Both the position numbers and the translations under genes were made by a program. Positions 44,428-53,119 of a DNA stretch of 64,000 nucleotides are shown here, in pieces. This DNA comes from an uncultured Schlesneria sp. (GTDB lineage: Bacteria > Planctomycetota > Planctomycetia > Planctomycetales > Planctomycetaceae): positions 42,890 through 106,889 of the forward strand of contig CAIQIR010000127.1 of the NCBI GenBank assembly GCA_903871875.1, given 5' to 3'. Under the pieces are notes generated by a model. The model did not search any database and was not told the DNA's origin. It worked only from the letters and a program-made list of their open reading frames with translations. Position 1 is the first letter of the stretch, and every line of letters begins with the position of its first letter.

Positions 44428-45339
44428 TTAATGCTTGGCGCGAGAGGCTCGTCGATTCAGGTAGTAACTCAAGGCATCTCCCAGATCTTGATCGGTCGAT
44501 AACAGCAAATAGTCAGCCCCCATGCTGGTGCAATTCGTCTGAACTTTGCTCAGGAAGTCGTTGAGATTTTTCAGGTACAGATCCCGAACCGTGGGTGGAT
44601 CCAGGTCCAACTTCAACCCGGCTCGTTCGAGGCACTCAAAGCGAGAGAACCGATTGAACCGAAACGTCAGTTCCTCGGGAGCCATCACGTGAAAGACCAG
44701 AACTTCATGTCCGCGTAAGCGAGCTTGTTTCAAGCCGTCCGCTGTGGCGTCCCAGTCTCCCAGGCCGTCGGTGAACAGCAGCAGCATTCCGCGTCGCTTC
44801 AGTCGGCGCATCAGATCGAACAGATTCGGACCGAGCCGCGTTTCGCCTTTGGACTTCGTTTTTTCCAGGCTCTGCAGGATGGCCTGCAGATGACGCGGAT
44901 ATCCCTTTGGCGGAAGATAGGATTCCACTTTTTGTCCGACAAGCGCCAGGCCCACGGCATCCCGTTGACGTAGCATCAACCGCGATAAGCAGGCGCACGC
45001 GGCGCGGGAATAGTCCAGTTTGGATACGGTCGATAAACCGAATTCCATGGACCCACTGCAATCCAGCACCATCAATCCCTGCAGACTGGTCGTTTCTTCA
45101 AACTGGCGGATGTAGTAGCGGTCTCGTCGGGCGTAGACCTTCCAATCGATCAACCGAATTTCGTCGCCAGCGGTATACGCTCGATGATTGGCGAATTCGA
45201 AGCTGCCACCGAGAAATGTCGAGCGATGTTTGCCTGAGAGGATGCCGTCCACGACGCGAGTCGAAAGCAATTCGAGATTGCCGATTCGACTGAGCGCCGC
45301 GGTATTCAGGAATGATTTCTGTTCGGTCGAAACGGCCAT
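44428..45339 (-). CDS. DUF58 domain-containing protein, first copy
   Basis: 303 aa, cytoplasmic partner of MoxR ATPases. The DUF58 signature is complete: GSFEFANHRAYTAGDE followed by IRLIDWKVYARRDRYYIRQF (residues 61-80), then MVLDCSGSMEFG with a VWA-like DxSxS at 93-97. GGGGAG lies before the ATG. It sits between moxR and the BatA gene, 35 bases before the latter. A second, divergent DUF58 protein is encoded about 8 kb away (53120-54016). DUF58 proteins lack enzymatic motifs and probably work as VWA adaptors for MoxR. Confidence 0.92.
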   Translation of the reverse strand: MAVSTEQKSFLNTAALSRIGNLELLSTRVVDGILSGKHRSTFLGGSFEFANHRAYTAGDEIRLIDWKVYARRDRYYIRQFEETTSLQGLMVLDCSGSMEFGLSTVSKLDYSRAACACLSRLMLRQRDAVGLALVGQKVESYLPPKGYPRHLQAILQSLEKTKSKGETRLGPNLFDLMRRLKRRGMLLLFTDGLGDWDATADGLKQARLRGHEVLVFHVMAPEELTFRFNRFSRFECLERAGLKLDLDPPTVRDLYLKNLNDFLSKVQTNCTSMGADYLLLSTDQDLGDALSYYLNRRASRAKH

Positions 45340-45401
45340 GGTCTCTCCCCATCAGTTTGGCCGGTTGAAAAGCGGGTCTCACGGGACATCGGACGGCTTC
45401 A

Positions 45402-46469
45402 CTATCGCGCAACGACTTTGGGACGATTTGCAGTGGGCGATCCACCCCGTAGTTTTGCCAGCAATTTGGCGATGATTTGATCGGTCGAGATTCCCGCAGC
45501 CTCAGCATTGAAGGTGCGGATGATGCGATGTCGAAGCACTGGAATGGCAACGGCTGCCACATCGTCGGTCGTGGCGTGATACCGTTTGTGCAAAATGGCT
45601 CGGGCTTTGGCCGCCAGCAACAGGAAGATTCCGGCGCGGGGACCTGCGCCCCATTGCACCATCTCGTCCAGTGATTCGGGAAGTTGCTTTTCTTCAGGGC
45701 GGGTCATTCGCGCCAGCTTGACCGCGAATTCGTAGACATGATCGGCTACGGGAACTTTTCGCACCAGTTGTTGCATCAGGCGAAGATCTTCGGCCGACAG
45801 CACGGTTTGCGTCTGAAAGTGGTATTCCGTCGTGGCTCGTTTGCAGATTTCGATTTCATCTTGTTGGCTGGGATAGCCCACATGAATCATGAACAGAAAC
45901 CGGTCCAGCTGGGCCTCGGGAAGTGAATAGGTTCCCTCTTGCTCGATCGGGTTTTGTGTGGCCATCACGAAAAACGGATCTGGAAGCTGATACGTTTCTC
46001 CGCCAATCGTCAGCTGGCGTTCTTGCATCGCTTCCAGCAGGGCACTTTGTGTCTTCGGTGGCGTACGATTGATTTCATCGGCCAGAATCACATTGCCGAA
46101 TAGCGGCCCTTGGACGAATCGAAACACGCGTTTGCCCGTGGTCCGGTCTTCTTCCAGCACATCGGTGCCGGTGATATCTGATGGCATCAGATCGGGTGTG
46201 AATTGGATGCGGCGAAAAGTGAGATGCATCAGTTGTGCGGTCGAGGAAACGAGCAGCGTTTTCGCCAGACCAGGCATCCCCTGCAGGATACAGTGACCAC
46301 GGCACAGGATCGCGATCATGACCTGTTCGATGACTTCATCCATACCGACGAGAACTCCAGAGAGCTGCTCGAGCATCGTCTGGTACTTCTTGTGCATGGC
46401 CTCAACGGCCTGTAATTCGGCCGGGTCGATCTTGGGGGAATTTCCCATTCCATCGGAGGTCAACGACAT
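45402..46469 (-). CDS. MoxR family AAA+ ATPase
   Basis: 355-aa AAA+ ATPase. Walker A GMPGLAKT at residues 64-71, Walker B NVILADEINR at 126-135, then TPPKTQSALLEAMQERQLTI (sensor/insert characteristic of MoxR), VMATQNPIEQEGTYSLPEAQ (sensor 1) and a C-terminal lid with PRAGIFLLLAAKARAILH (sensor 2). I start at ATG 46469 since the family homology begins soon after; the frame runs back to 46772 but there overlaps the preceding gene. It heads the MoxR-DUF58-BatA-VWA set and would provide the ATP-driven remodelling activity. Confidence 0.94.
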   Translation of the reverse strand: MSLTSDGMGNSPKIDPAELQAVEAMHKKYQTMLEQLSGVLVGMDEVIEQVMIAILCRGHCILQGMPGLAKTLLVSSTAQLMHLTFRRIQFTPDLMPSDITGTDVLEEDRTTGKRVFRFVQGPLFGNVILADEINRTPPKTQSALLEAMQERQLTIGGETYQLPDPFFVMATQNPIEQEGTYSLPEAQLDRFLFMIHVGYPSQQDEIEICKRATTEYHFQTQTVLSAEDLRLMQQLVRKVPVADHVYEFAVKLARMTRPEEKQLPESLDEMVQWGAGPRAGIFLLLAAKARAILHKRYHATTDDVAAVAIPVLRHRIIRTFNAEAAGISTDQIIAKLLAKLRGGSPTANRPKVVAR

Positions 46470-46543
46470 GTCACGTTCTTTCTGCTGGCAAGAGTCGGGA
46501 CGGAACAGTTTGGTTTCAAATCCGCTCGTTGTGGGTTCGCTTT

Positions 46544-47719
46544 TTACCGTTGAAAGATGGGCAGCATCTGGTAAGGCGGCGTTAATGCCAGAATGGTCAA
46601 GGCCGTCATATAGGAGGCACCGTATCGGACGTCCAGCCCCTGTTTCATCATCCATGAACCATCGGCGCGCTGGGCTTTGAGCAGCGTCTTGACCAGACGC
46701 GGATAATATTCGCTCCAATATTCGCCCCCCAGGTGGAACATTCCCTGGCTGCAATAGAAAGCGGCATAGCAAGGATATTCTTCACCTGCCACGGGGCGGT
46801 CGAATTGATCGAAGGGACGCTTCAGAATGTAGCGGGCCGCATTCTGGGCCAGCTCGGAGTGATGTTCGCCCGACAACGACAAAGAGAGCGCTCCGGCCCC
46901 GGCCATGCCCCGCGGGTGATTATACTGAGCATCGTCGGGGTGGATTTCATACCGGAATGTTTTGAATTGAGGGTCATACAGTCGTTTCATGTAGCCGAGC
47001 GCGTCGTCGATCAGACTCACGTCGACTTGGAACCCCGAATTCTTCGCCGATCGTAGGAACATGACGTTCCACGACGTCACGGAAAGATCGCCATCGCTGC
47101 TGTGATGTCGTCTCAGATAACGCCACGATCCTTCATCGTCAGGAAAGTTCTTCGGCTGGGAATAGCGGTAGCTGGTAAAGACGAGTGCTCGTTCGATCGC
47201 TTGCCGGATCCGAACTTCTTCGGCCGGTTGAGACATGCCATAAAGTTCGCTGATGACCAGCGAGGCGATGCCGTGGTTGTAAGGGGCGTGATACGGCTGT
47301 CGTTGCCGGGAAATCAGCCCGTCGGGTTGCTGGGAATCCAGCAGATACTCGACCGACTTCGCAAGCTTTTCTCCGTGCGGACCTCGCTTCGGGAGATGCC
47401 CGCGTGAGAGAAAGGCCATCAAACACAGGCCGGAAATACCCGGTTCGTTGTTCGAGTCAGGATGGAATCCTCCATCGGGTCGCTGCTGGCGACTGAGAAA
47501 AACCAACCCTTTGTCGATCGCCGATTCAACCTCTTGCCATTCCTGTTCGGTGAGGATGTCTCGTGAATTCGTGCGGGGTGTGCTACTTCTCTTGTCGATT
47601 TGTTCCTGGCCCCGCGCTGACGAGGTCATAACGAGGGCAGATACGCCCACGAGCAATGGCAGCCACCGGAGTGGAGGCTTCCACAAAAGTCCAGAACAGC
47701 GGGAGGCCGTCGAATTCAT
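46544..47719 (-). CDS. exported prenyltransferase/squalene-oxidase-repeat protein
   Basis: 391 aa with signal peptide (about residues 18-38, ending SSARG). The body is an alpha/alpha toroid: repeats such as GLVFLSRQQRPDGGFHPDSN and SVEYLLDSQQPDGLISRQRQ, YLRRHHSSDGDLSVTSWNVM and TLLKAQRADGSWMMK, each with the xxQxxDGxF/W pattern of the squalene-cyclase/prenyltransferase repeat family. No DCTA or DXDD catalytic motif of a terpene cyclase is seen, so it is probably a non-enzymatic or different enzyme. It lies 74 bases upstream of moxR on the same strand and is likely the first gene of that operon. CAGGA precedes the ATG. Confidence 0.85.
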   Translation of the reverse strand: MNSTASRCSGLLWKPPLRWLPLLVGVSALVMTSSARGQEQIDKRSSTPRTNSRDILTEQEWQEVESAIDKGLVFLSRQQRPDGGFHPDSNNEPGISGLCLMAFLSRGHLPKRGPHGEKLAKSVEYLLDSQQPDGLISRQRQPYHAPYNHGIASLVISELYGMSQPAEEVRIRQAIERALVFTSYRYSQPKNFPDDEGSWRYLRRHHSSDGDLSVTSWNVMFLRSAKNSGFQVDVSLIDDALGYMKRLYDPQFKTFRYEIHPDDAQYNHPRGMAGAGALSLSLSGEHHSELAQNAARYILKRPFDQFDRPVAGEEYPCYAAFYCSQGMFHLGGEYWSEYYPRLVKTLLKAQRADGSWMMKQGLDVRYGASYMTALTILALTPPYQMLPIFQR

Positions 47720-47933
47720 CCTATTCCTGCCGCAAAGATCGTCTGAGATTTGCCAAAACGTCTTAATGAAGACTAAACGTCTTGAGTCAAAAAAGCAAAC
47801 GATCTCTTGCTGCGTTCCTCAGATGTGCGACGAACAATCAAACAACGACACCGTCATTCCGCAGCGGATGATGGCCGGACTCGGAATCGTCTTGTCGCTG
47901 AACCGTTTGGATTAATCCGCTTCCCGCTGCCAT

Positions 47934-48845
47934 TCAGCGAAGTTCCGGCAGAACGTGCGTCTCCGATTTCGTGGGGCTGTTTTCATAGAGTGGCATTGCG
48001 TCAGGAATCCAACGAGTGAGATCGGCGATACGCGTCTCGTGATTCGGATGGGTTGACATGAATTCGGGCGGAGCTTGCCCACCACTGGTGGCTTCCGACA
48101 TCCGTTTCCAGAAGCGAATCGTTTCGTTGGGGTCGTAGCCCGCGGCCGCCATTAAGAGCAGTCCCATGTGGTCGGCTTCGGATTCGTGTTTGCGGCTGTA
48201 GCTCAGAATGCCGAATTTGGCGCCCGCATTCAGCACCGACAGCAACTGTTGTCTGCGGCCGGGATCCATATCGCCCATCGAGGCACCGGCCGAAGTCAGT
48301 CCGACCTGCACCATCTGTTGCTGGGCCATGCGTTCGGCACCATGATGAGCGAGCGCGTGCGAAATCTCGTGACCGATAACGGTCGCCAATCCTGCATCAG
48401 TCTCCGCCACCGGTAAGATGGCGGTGTAGACGACGATCTTGCCTCCCGGCAGACAGAACGCGTTCACCTGTTGATCGTCAACTACTTCCAGTTCCCAGGT
48501 GAAGTGGGGAATCGGCGTTCCAATCAGTTGTTGGAACTCGGGATTTTCGGTTGCCGCTTTGATCAACCGTTTGGTGACCGCACGAACGGCATCGACAACC
48601 GGACCATGCTTGATCACGTGAGCATTGCTGAGCGCTTCTTGGAACGCCTGCAAGCCCAGCTTCGCTTCCTGTTCGGGTTGGATGGCGACGATCTGAACGC
48701 GACCAAATGGTCCTTGCTGGCATCCACGGACCATTGTGAAACCGATTGTGGCAAGCCCAATCAAAATGGGGATCATGCGCACTGCGATGCTGATTCCCAT
48801 CCCATTGCCGCGGCGGTTATCGTACCGTGGATCACTGTAACTCAT
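47934..48845 (-). CDS. M48 family zinc metalloprotease
   Basis: 303 aa. One N-terminal membrane helix (about residues 19-39) with a Cys just after it (GCQQGPFG) and then a gluzincin domain: HEISH at 159-163 (zinc ligands His159 and His163, catalytic Glu160) and the third-ligand motif SEADHMG near residue 218. Layout matches periplasmic LoiP/BepA/YcaL-type M48B/C proteases that degrade misfolded outer-membrane proteins. C-terminal THPNHETRIADLTRWIP is also typical. AGGAG lies 7 bases before the ATG. Not obviously in an operon: about 200 bases from the prenyltransferase-like gene and 100 from nadD. Confidence 0.92.
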   Translation of the reverse strand: MSYSDPRYDNRRGNGMGISIAVRMIPILIGLATIGFTMVRGCQQGPFGRVQIVAIQPEQEAKLGLQAFQEALSNAHVIKHGPVVDAVRAVTKRLIKAATENPEFQQLIGTPIPHFTWELEVVDDQQVNAFCLPGGKIVVYTAILPVAETDAGLATVIGHEISHALAHHGAERMAQQQMVQVGLTSAGASMGDMDPGRRQQLLSVLNAGAKFGILSYSRKHESEADHMGLLLMAAAGYDPNETIRFWKRMSEATSGGQAPPEFMSTHPNHETRIADLTRWIPDAMPLYENSPTKSETHVLPELR

Positions 48846-48946
48846 GCTGCTGCTCCTGTTCCGTTATTCATCCTGCACCGGCTGTCGGCCGGCGCGACCC
48901 CGCCCCGAAATTGTCTGTCCCGCATCAAGAAAACGCAATTTCGATT

Positions 48947-49582
48947 TCAGAGATTGTCCGCTTCGCCATGAATGTTCCCGCGATCACGATACAAACCCTG
49001 CTCGTGGATATACGCTTCGACGGCCCGTGGGACGAGATAACGAATGCGGTGCCCGTCGGCGACACGACGACGAATGTCGGTCGCTGACAGATCGATGCCA
49101 GGCATGGTCACGGTAACAATTCGATTGTCGACCCGTTCGCCGCAACTCGCTCGCAGTCCCGATAAATCAGGCAGAGGACGGTCACCCCGGTTGACTGCGG
49201 CGATGGTGGCCAATTCCAGAATCCGCGCCGGTTCGCGCCAATGAGACAGATCGCGCAGTGAATCCGCGCCAATCAGCAGGAACAATTCTCGCGAAGGATC
49301 ATCGGCTTTCAGCTGCTCGAGCGTCGTGACGGTGAACGACGGGCCGGTCCGATTCAACTCGATGGTATTCAGTCGAAACGCCGAATTCCCTGCGATGGCG
49401 AACTCGATCATCTCGCAGCGGGCTTTGGCCGGAGAAATCGTTGCCGCTAATTTATGCGGTGGTTGCGCAGCAGGTACGAACCAGACTTCGTCCAACGGGC
49501 ACTGTTCGAGACATTGTTCCGCCAGCACCAGGTGCCCCAGGTGAATCGGATCGAACGTCCCACCGAAAATGCCAAGCCGCAT
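48947..49582 (-). CDS. nadD: nicotinate-nucleotide adenylyltransferase
   Basis: 211-aa NaMN adenylyltransferase of NAD synthesis. The nucleotidyltransferase signature GIFGGTFDPIHLGHLVLAEQ is at the N-terminus (T/HxGH motif), VWFVPAAQPPHK follows, LFLLIGADSLRDLSHWREP is in the middle, and the ISSTxIR equivalent DLSATDIRRRV is near the C-terminus, followed by the usual YLVPRAVEAYIHEQGLY. Starting at the ATG at 49582 fits the family best; an in-frame TTG at 49600 would add six residues. It is a housekeeping gene, not tightly linked to its neighbours. Confidence 0.95.
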   Translation of the reverse strand: MRLGIFGGTFDPIHLGHLVLAEQCLEQCPLDEVWFVPAAQPPHKLAATISPAKARCEMIEFAIAGNSAFRLNTIELNRTGPSFTVTTLEQLKADDPSRELFLLIGADSLRDLSHWREPARILELATIAAVNRGDRPLPDLSGLRASCGERVDNRIVTVTMPGIDLSATDIRRRVADGHRIRYLVPRAVEAYIHEQGLYRDRGNIHGEADNL

Positions 49583-49736
49583 CACGCAATCCGTCGTCAA
49601 AAAATGTTCATCGAATTCGCCCGATCACAGCATAGTTCGTTTGGCAATGGCAGTTAAGGGCGGGAGGTTTTGTCATCGGACATTTTTAAAGGGGGTGCCG
49701 ATCAAGGGCCATCACCCGCGACGCACCGCCAATGAC

Positions 49737-49779
49737 AACGGCTGGACAACACCAGGTTTCGTGGTGACGTCCAGCCGTT
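49737..49779 (-). terminator. strong hairpin after the Cys-rich protein gene
   Basis: Perfect 11-bp stem AACGGCTGGAC (49737-49747) with GTCCAGCCGTT (49769-49779), plus an inner CACC/GGTG stem. It lies 30 bases after the stop codon of the Cys-rich gene (minus strand). No T-run follows on the minus strand; TTATTTTG follows on the plus strand, so it may act in either direction. Confidence 0.6.
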
Positions 49780-49808
49780 ATTTTGCTCTTTGAATCTGCC
49801 CGCGATGT

Positions 49809-50354
49809 TCAGTTTGACGGAGTTTCGATGTCGACCACATTTGCGGCCGAGATCGCATCGGCGGGAGCTTCGTCTGCCGACGCGGCGGGTTCGACTGCTT
49901 CGGTCGCTTCTGCGGTGGGCTCTTCGACGACCGCTGTCGAAGCGGTACAACCATTGCGTTTTCGATGATGGCGGCCGGCCTTCAACTTGGATGTCGCGAC
50001 GAATAGGGATGTCTCTGAGGATGTCGGACAGCATCCCATTGCATCCTCTTGGGAGGAACTTTGCGACGAACTGCAACCTTTTGAAGAACCGCAACCTTGT
50101 GACACACTGCAGCTTTGACGGGCACGAGCCAACGCCGCCGAGATGGGACACGTATTACAGTCGGCTTCCCCAATCAGCGGCGTTGCGTATTCGGCCAGTT
50201 CCGGGAAGGTGGCCAAAGCTCCCAAGGCACCCAGGATCAGCACCACGGGCGTATACATCGCCGCCCGCAAGATGCCACCACCACGGTGTTGACAGCCCTT
50301 TGAGCAGGCGGCCGGTTGTTCGGTATTTGCTGCGGGAATGTTTTGGTCCGACAT
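49809..50354 (-). CDS. small Cys-rich membrane protein, unknown
   Basis: 181 aa, not recognised. A short N-terminal part with ACSKGCQHRGGG leads into one membrane helix (about residues 33-52, MYTPVVLILGALGALATF). Then follow a CNTCP motif and a Cys/Ser/Gln cluster (RQSCSVSQGCGSSKGCSSSQ, GCCPT), a basic stretch (AGRHHRKRNGC), and an acidic Ala/Glu-rich tail. With about a dozen Cys in CxxC and CC spacings it could bind metal or form disulfides. AAGGA lies 10 bases before the ATG at 50354; the frame opens further up to 50387. It is divergent from the glycosyltransferase gene and followed by a strong hairpin. Confidence 0.7.
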   Translation of the reverse strand: MSDQNIPAANTEQPAACSKGCQHRGGGILRAAMYTPVVLILGALGALATFPELAEYATPLIGEADCNTCPISAALARARQSCSVSQGCGSSKGCSSSQSSSQEDAMGCCPTSSETSLFVATSKLKAGRHHRKRNGCTASTAVVEEPTAEATEAVEPAASADEAPADAISAANVVDIETPSN

Positions 50355-50547
50355 GTCGCTGAATTCCTTTTTACGCAGAACGGGCAATGTGAGGGGGACA
50401 ACCCTTCCCTAGCGAGCTTTGATTATCATAGCGAATATCGCAAGTTTTCCATCCTGAAAATGGAACGTCGCCGATTATTTGCCTACCAGCCGGATTCCCT
50501 TCGATGGGGGTCATGACCAGTTTTGACATCGACTGCCGAGACACGTT

Positions 50548-52311
50548 TTGAAAACTTCGACCATCAAATCTGCTCCTGCCAGACTGTTCTGGCCATCGCC
50601 ACGCCCGTGCTGGCCAATCGCCATTGTGGCCTTTCTGTGTTGGATCAGCATCGTCGTTTGCCTTGATCCGGCGGGAAGTTATCCGCGCCTGCCGGAAGGC
50701 CCCGGATTGACGGTCGACGAGGTTTTCAATGTGCAACAAGGCGTTTATCTGGTCGAACAGGCACGAGCGTTGGGGTGGCTGAACCTGATTCCGGGCACTT
50801 CTCAAGAGGCGTATCGCGTCGAAAATCATTACAACCCGGATCACCCGCCGTTGGGACGCTGGTGGTTGGGCGTTCATCATCATTTGGCCTGGTGGCTCGC
50901 CCCGCCCTTTCATCCTGAAGGGCACTTTGTGACCGCGTGTGCGCGCACCGGTTCGGCAACGGCCTTCGCGCTAACGGTCTTGATGACCGGGTTATTTGCG
51001 GCCCGCTGGTTTGGCCGCCCCGCGGGACTGCTGACCGCAATTTCACTCGTGTTGATGCCCAGACTGTATGGCCACGCCCATTTGGCGTCGCTGGAAACCG
51101 TCACCAACCTGACCTGTACAGCGGCGGTACTCGGTCTCGCGAACTGGTGGAGCGGTACTGCCCCGCCGTCGCGGAAAGTGGCCTTATTAACCGGTGCGCT
51201 GCTGGGGTTGGCGTTACTTACGAAAATCCAGGCCGTGTTAATCCCGATTCCCGTGGTCTGCTGGGCCTTGTGGCGTTGGCGGGTCAAGGCGGTCGTACCA
51301 CTGGTGATCTGGGGCTGCGTGGCCTTTGCCGTGTTCTTCGTCGGGTGGCCCTATCTGTGGTTTGATTCGTCAACACATCTGTTGGAGTATCTCGGCCGCA
51401 CCACGAATCGCGCGACGATTCAGGTCTGGTACCTCGGACAGAAGTTTGCCGACAAACAAGTTCCCTGGCACTATCCGTTCGTCATGTTTGGCTTGACCGT
51501 CCCCGTGGTCTTGCACGCCCTGGGGCTGTGGGGGCTGATACGAACGGGCGGCGATCACCTTCGATTTCTCCGGGAAGGCCGTGCCGCTAGGCCGGAACTT
51601 GCGCCATCCACCGCGACGTCACCAACGGCCAGCCTCTCGCAGCCATTGGCATCCACGGAAGCCGCTTTTGCGGGTGGCGTCTTGGTGCTGGCCTGTGCGC
51701 TCTTTCCACTCGTCATTTTTGCGCTGCCGGGGGTCGCGGTGTACGATGGCGAGCGGTTGTTTCTGACCAGTTTTCCGCTGTGGGCCATTTTCGTGGGGCG
51801 AGGCGGCGCCGCGTGCTGGGAATGGCTGTGTCGACGGACCCAGTGTCAGAGGTGGGCCACCGTTTTCTGTTCCGCCTTGTTGCTGATCTCGGCGACGCCC
51901 TTGATCACGATGTCACCCTGCCATCTGGGCTATTACAACGAGGTCGTCACCTATTTACCGGGGGGCGCCGATCGAGCCGGTCTGGAGATCGATTATTGGG
52001 GTGAAGGAATCACCCGTGGACTGCTGCAGCAGTTGGTCAAAACGGTACCTGAAGGGGCGAACGTTGCCGTGCTGCCCACGATGCATCCGTTTCAGGCCGA
52101 CGATTATCGTCGCCAATCGCCCATTCTGCGCGAGCACGGAATCAAAACCGTGGAATTTCATCGCACGTCAGGACAGCCGCAATTCGTCCTGATTTACCGT
52201 CGTCGCGCTGATTTGGACCAACAATGGGAAAGCGTCAAACCGGATGAACAACAGGGAGCCACGACACGGCATGGCTCCCTGTTGGCGTACTTCATTCGAC
52301 TGGACCCTTGA
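50548..52311 (+). CDS. GT39/ArnT-like polytopic glycosyltransferase
   Basis: 587 aa with about ten membrane helices. After the first helix comes GLTVDEVFNVQQGVYLV, where the Asp-Glu is the metal/catalytic pair of the first loop in GT39/GT83 enzymes, and then NPDHPPLGRWWLG, the His-Pro-Pro loop of dolichyl/polyprenyl-phosphate-mannose-type transferases. A soluble C-terminal part ends the protein (HLGYYNEVVTYLPGGA). It probably transfers a sugar from a polyprenyl-phosphate carrier to lipid or protein on the outer face of the membrane. The apparent start is TTG; no ATG precedes the first helix. It stands alone and converges on the aquaporin gene. Confidence 0.82.
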   Translation: MKTSTIKSAPARLFWPSPRPCWPIAIVAFLCWISIVVCLDPAGSYPRLPEGPGLTVDEVFNVQQGVYLVEQARALGWLNLIPGTSQEAYRVENHYNPDHPPLGRWWLGVHHHLAWWLAPPFHPEGHFVTACARTGSATAFALTVLMTGLFAARWFGRPAGLLTAISLVLMPRLYGHAHLASLETVTNLTCTAAVLGLANWWSGTAPPSRKVALLTGALLGLALLTKIQAVLIPIPVVCWALWRWRVKAVVPLVIWGCVAFAVFFVGWPYLWFDSSTHLLEYLGRTTNRATIQVWYLGQKFADKQVPWHYPFVMFGLTVPVVLHALGLWGLIRTGGDHLRFLREGRAARPELAPSTATSPTASLSQPLASTEAAFAGGVLVLACALFPLVIFALPGVAVYDGERLFLTSFPLWAIFVGRGGAACWEWLCRRTQCQRWATVFCSALLLISATPLITMSPCHLGYYNEVVTYLPGGADRAGLEIDYWGEGITRGLLQQLVKTVPEGANVAVLPTMHPFQADDYRRQSPILREHGIKTVEFHRTSGQPQFVLIYRRRADLDQQWESVKPDEQQGATTRHGSLLAYFIRLDP

Positions 52312-52337
52312 TGCAACCGAGAGAGGTTGCTGACGGG

Positions 52338-52973
52338 TTACTTGTCGTTGGGATTGATCACCTTGAAGACGGTCGCGGCCGCGGCAGCCCCGGCGAAATC
52401 ACCGGCCAGATAAATCCAGAAATTGCTCCACGACGTGAATCCCAGCATGGAAATACCGACGGCCACGGCGGGATTGAAGGCACCTCCCGAAATACTTCCC
52501 ACCGAGAATGCCCCGGCCAGAACCGTAAAACCAATCGCCAATCCATAGAACGAATTGTTGGCATTGGCTTTTGCCGTCGCGACATTCAGTACCACATACG
52601 CCAAAGCGAAGGTGTAAAGAGCTTCGGCAACGAGGGCCTGCGGTATCGACTTCGAAAGATCCATCGCTTTGATCATGGCCAGTTTGTCACCGGGTAGCAG
52701 GAATCCCGCCGCCAGTGCGGCGGCGATCGCACCCACAACCTGAAACACGACGTAAGGCACGGCGTCCGTCAAACTGCAACGCCCACGCATGGTCACGGCC
52801 AGCGTGACGGCGGGGTTGTAATGTCCGCCGGAAACATGTCCGCCGGCGAAGATCATCACCATCAATGCCGACCCAATGGCCAGCGGTGCCAGCGGTTCTT
52901 TGCCGCCGACCGTACAGCCAATCGTCAACACAAGAAAAAATGTTCCGATGAACTCTGTGAGATATTTGCCCAT
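52338..52973 (-). CDS. aquaporin/MIP family channel with altered selectivity filter
   Basis: 211 aa, six helices plus two half helices of the MIP fold. The first NPA box is at 53-55 (GGHYNPAVTLAV), the second at 167-169 (GGAFNPAVAVGISM). In water and glycerol channels the second box is normally NPAR, with the Arg of the aromatic/Arg filter; here Arg is replaced by Val, so selectivity may differ. Length and helices otherwise match AqpZ-like bacterial proteins. GGGGAAG precedes the ATG. It converges on the glycosyltransferase gene with only 26 bases between the stops. Confidence 0.88.
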   Translation of the reverse strand: MGKYLTEFIGTFFLVLTIGCTVGGKEPLAPLAIGSALMVMIFAGGHVSGGHYNPAVTLAVTMRGRCSLTDAVPYVVFQVVGAIAAALAAGFLLPGDKLAMIKAMDLSKSIPQALVAEALYTFALAYVVLNVATAKANANNSFYGLAIGFTVLAGAFSVGSISGGAFNPAVAVGISMLGFTSWSNFWIYLAGDFAGAAAAATVFKVINPNDK

Positions 52974-53119
52974 GTCGTTTCTTCCCCAGTCATTGAATTA
53001 GTCTGACCCACCCGGCTTTCAATTTTGAAAGTTGGCCGTCAGAGTAACCAAACAAGTGAAAACGAGAAACCGTCCCGTACGGGAAAAAATCACGATTTTT
53101 TGTCGGTTGTTGACGGACG

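Noticed and set aside
46470..46772. N-terminal 101-codon extension of MoxR
   Set aside because: It overlaps the end of the preceding gene and has no similarity to MoxR; the ATG at 46469 fits the family.
46544..47719. Functional terpene cyclase
   Set aside because: The alpha/alpha repeats match, but the DXDD or DCTA catalytic motif is not found and the protein is exported.
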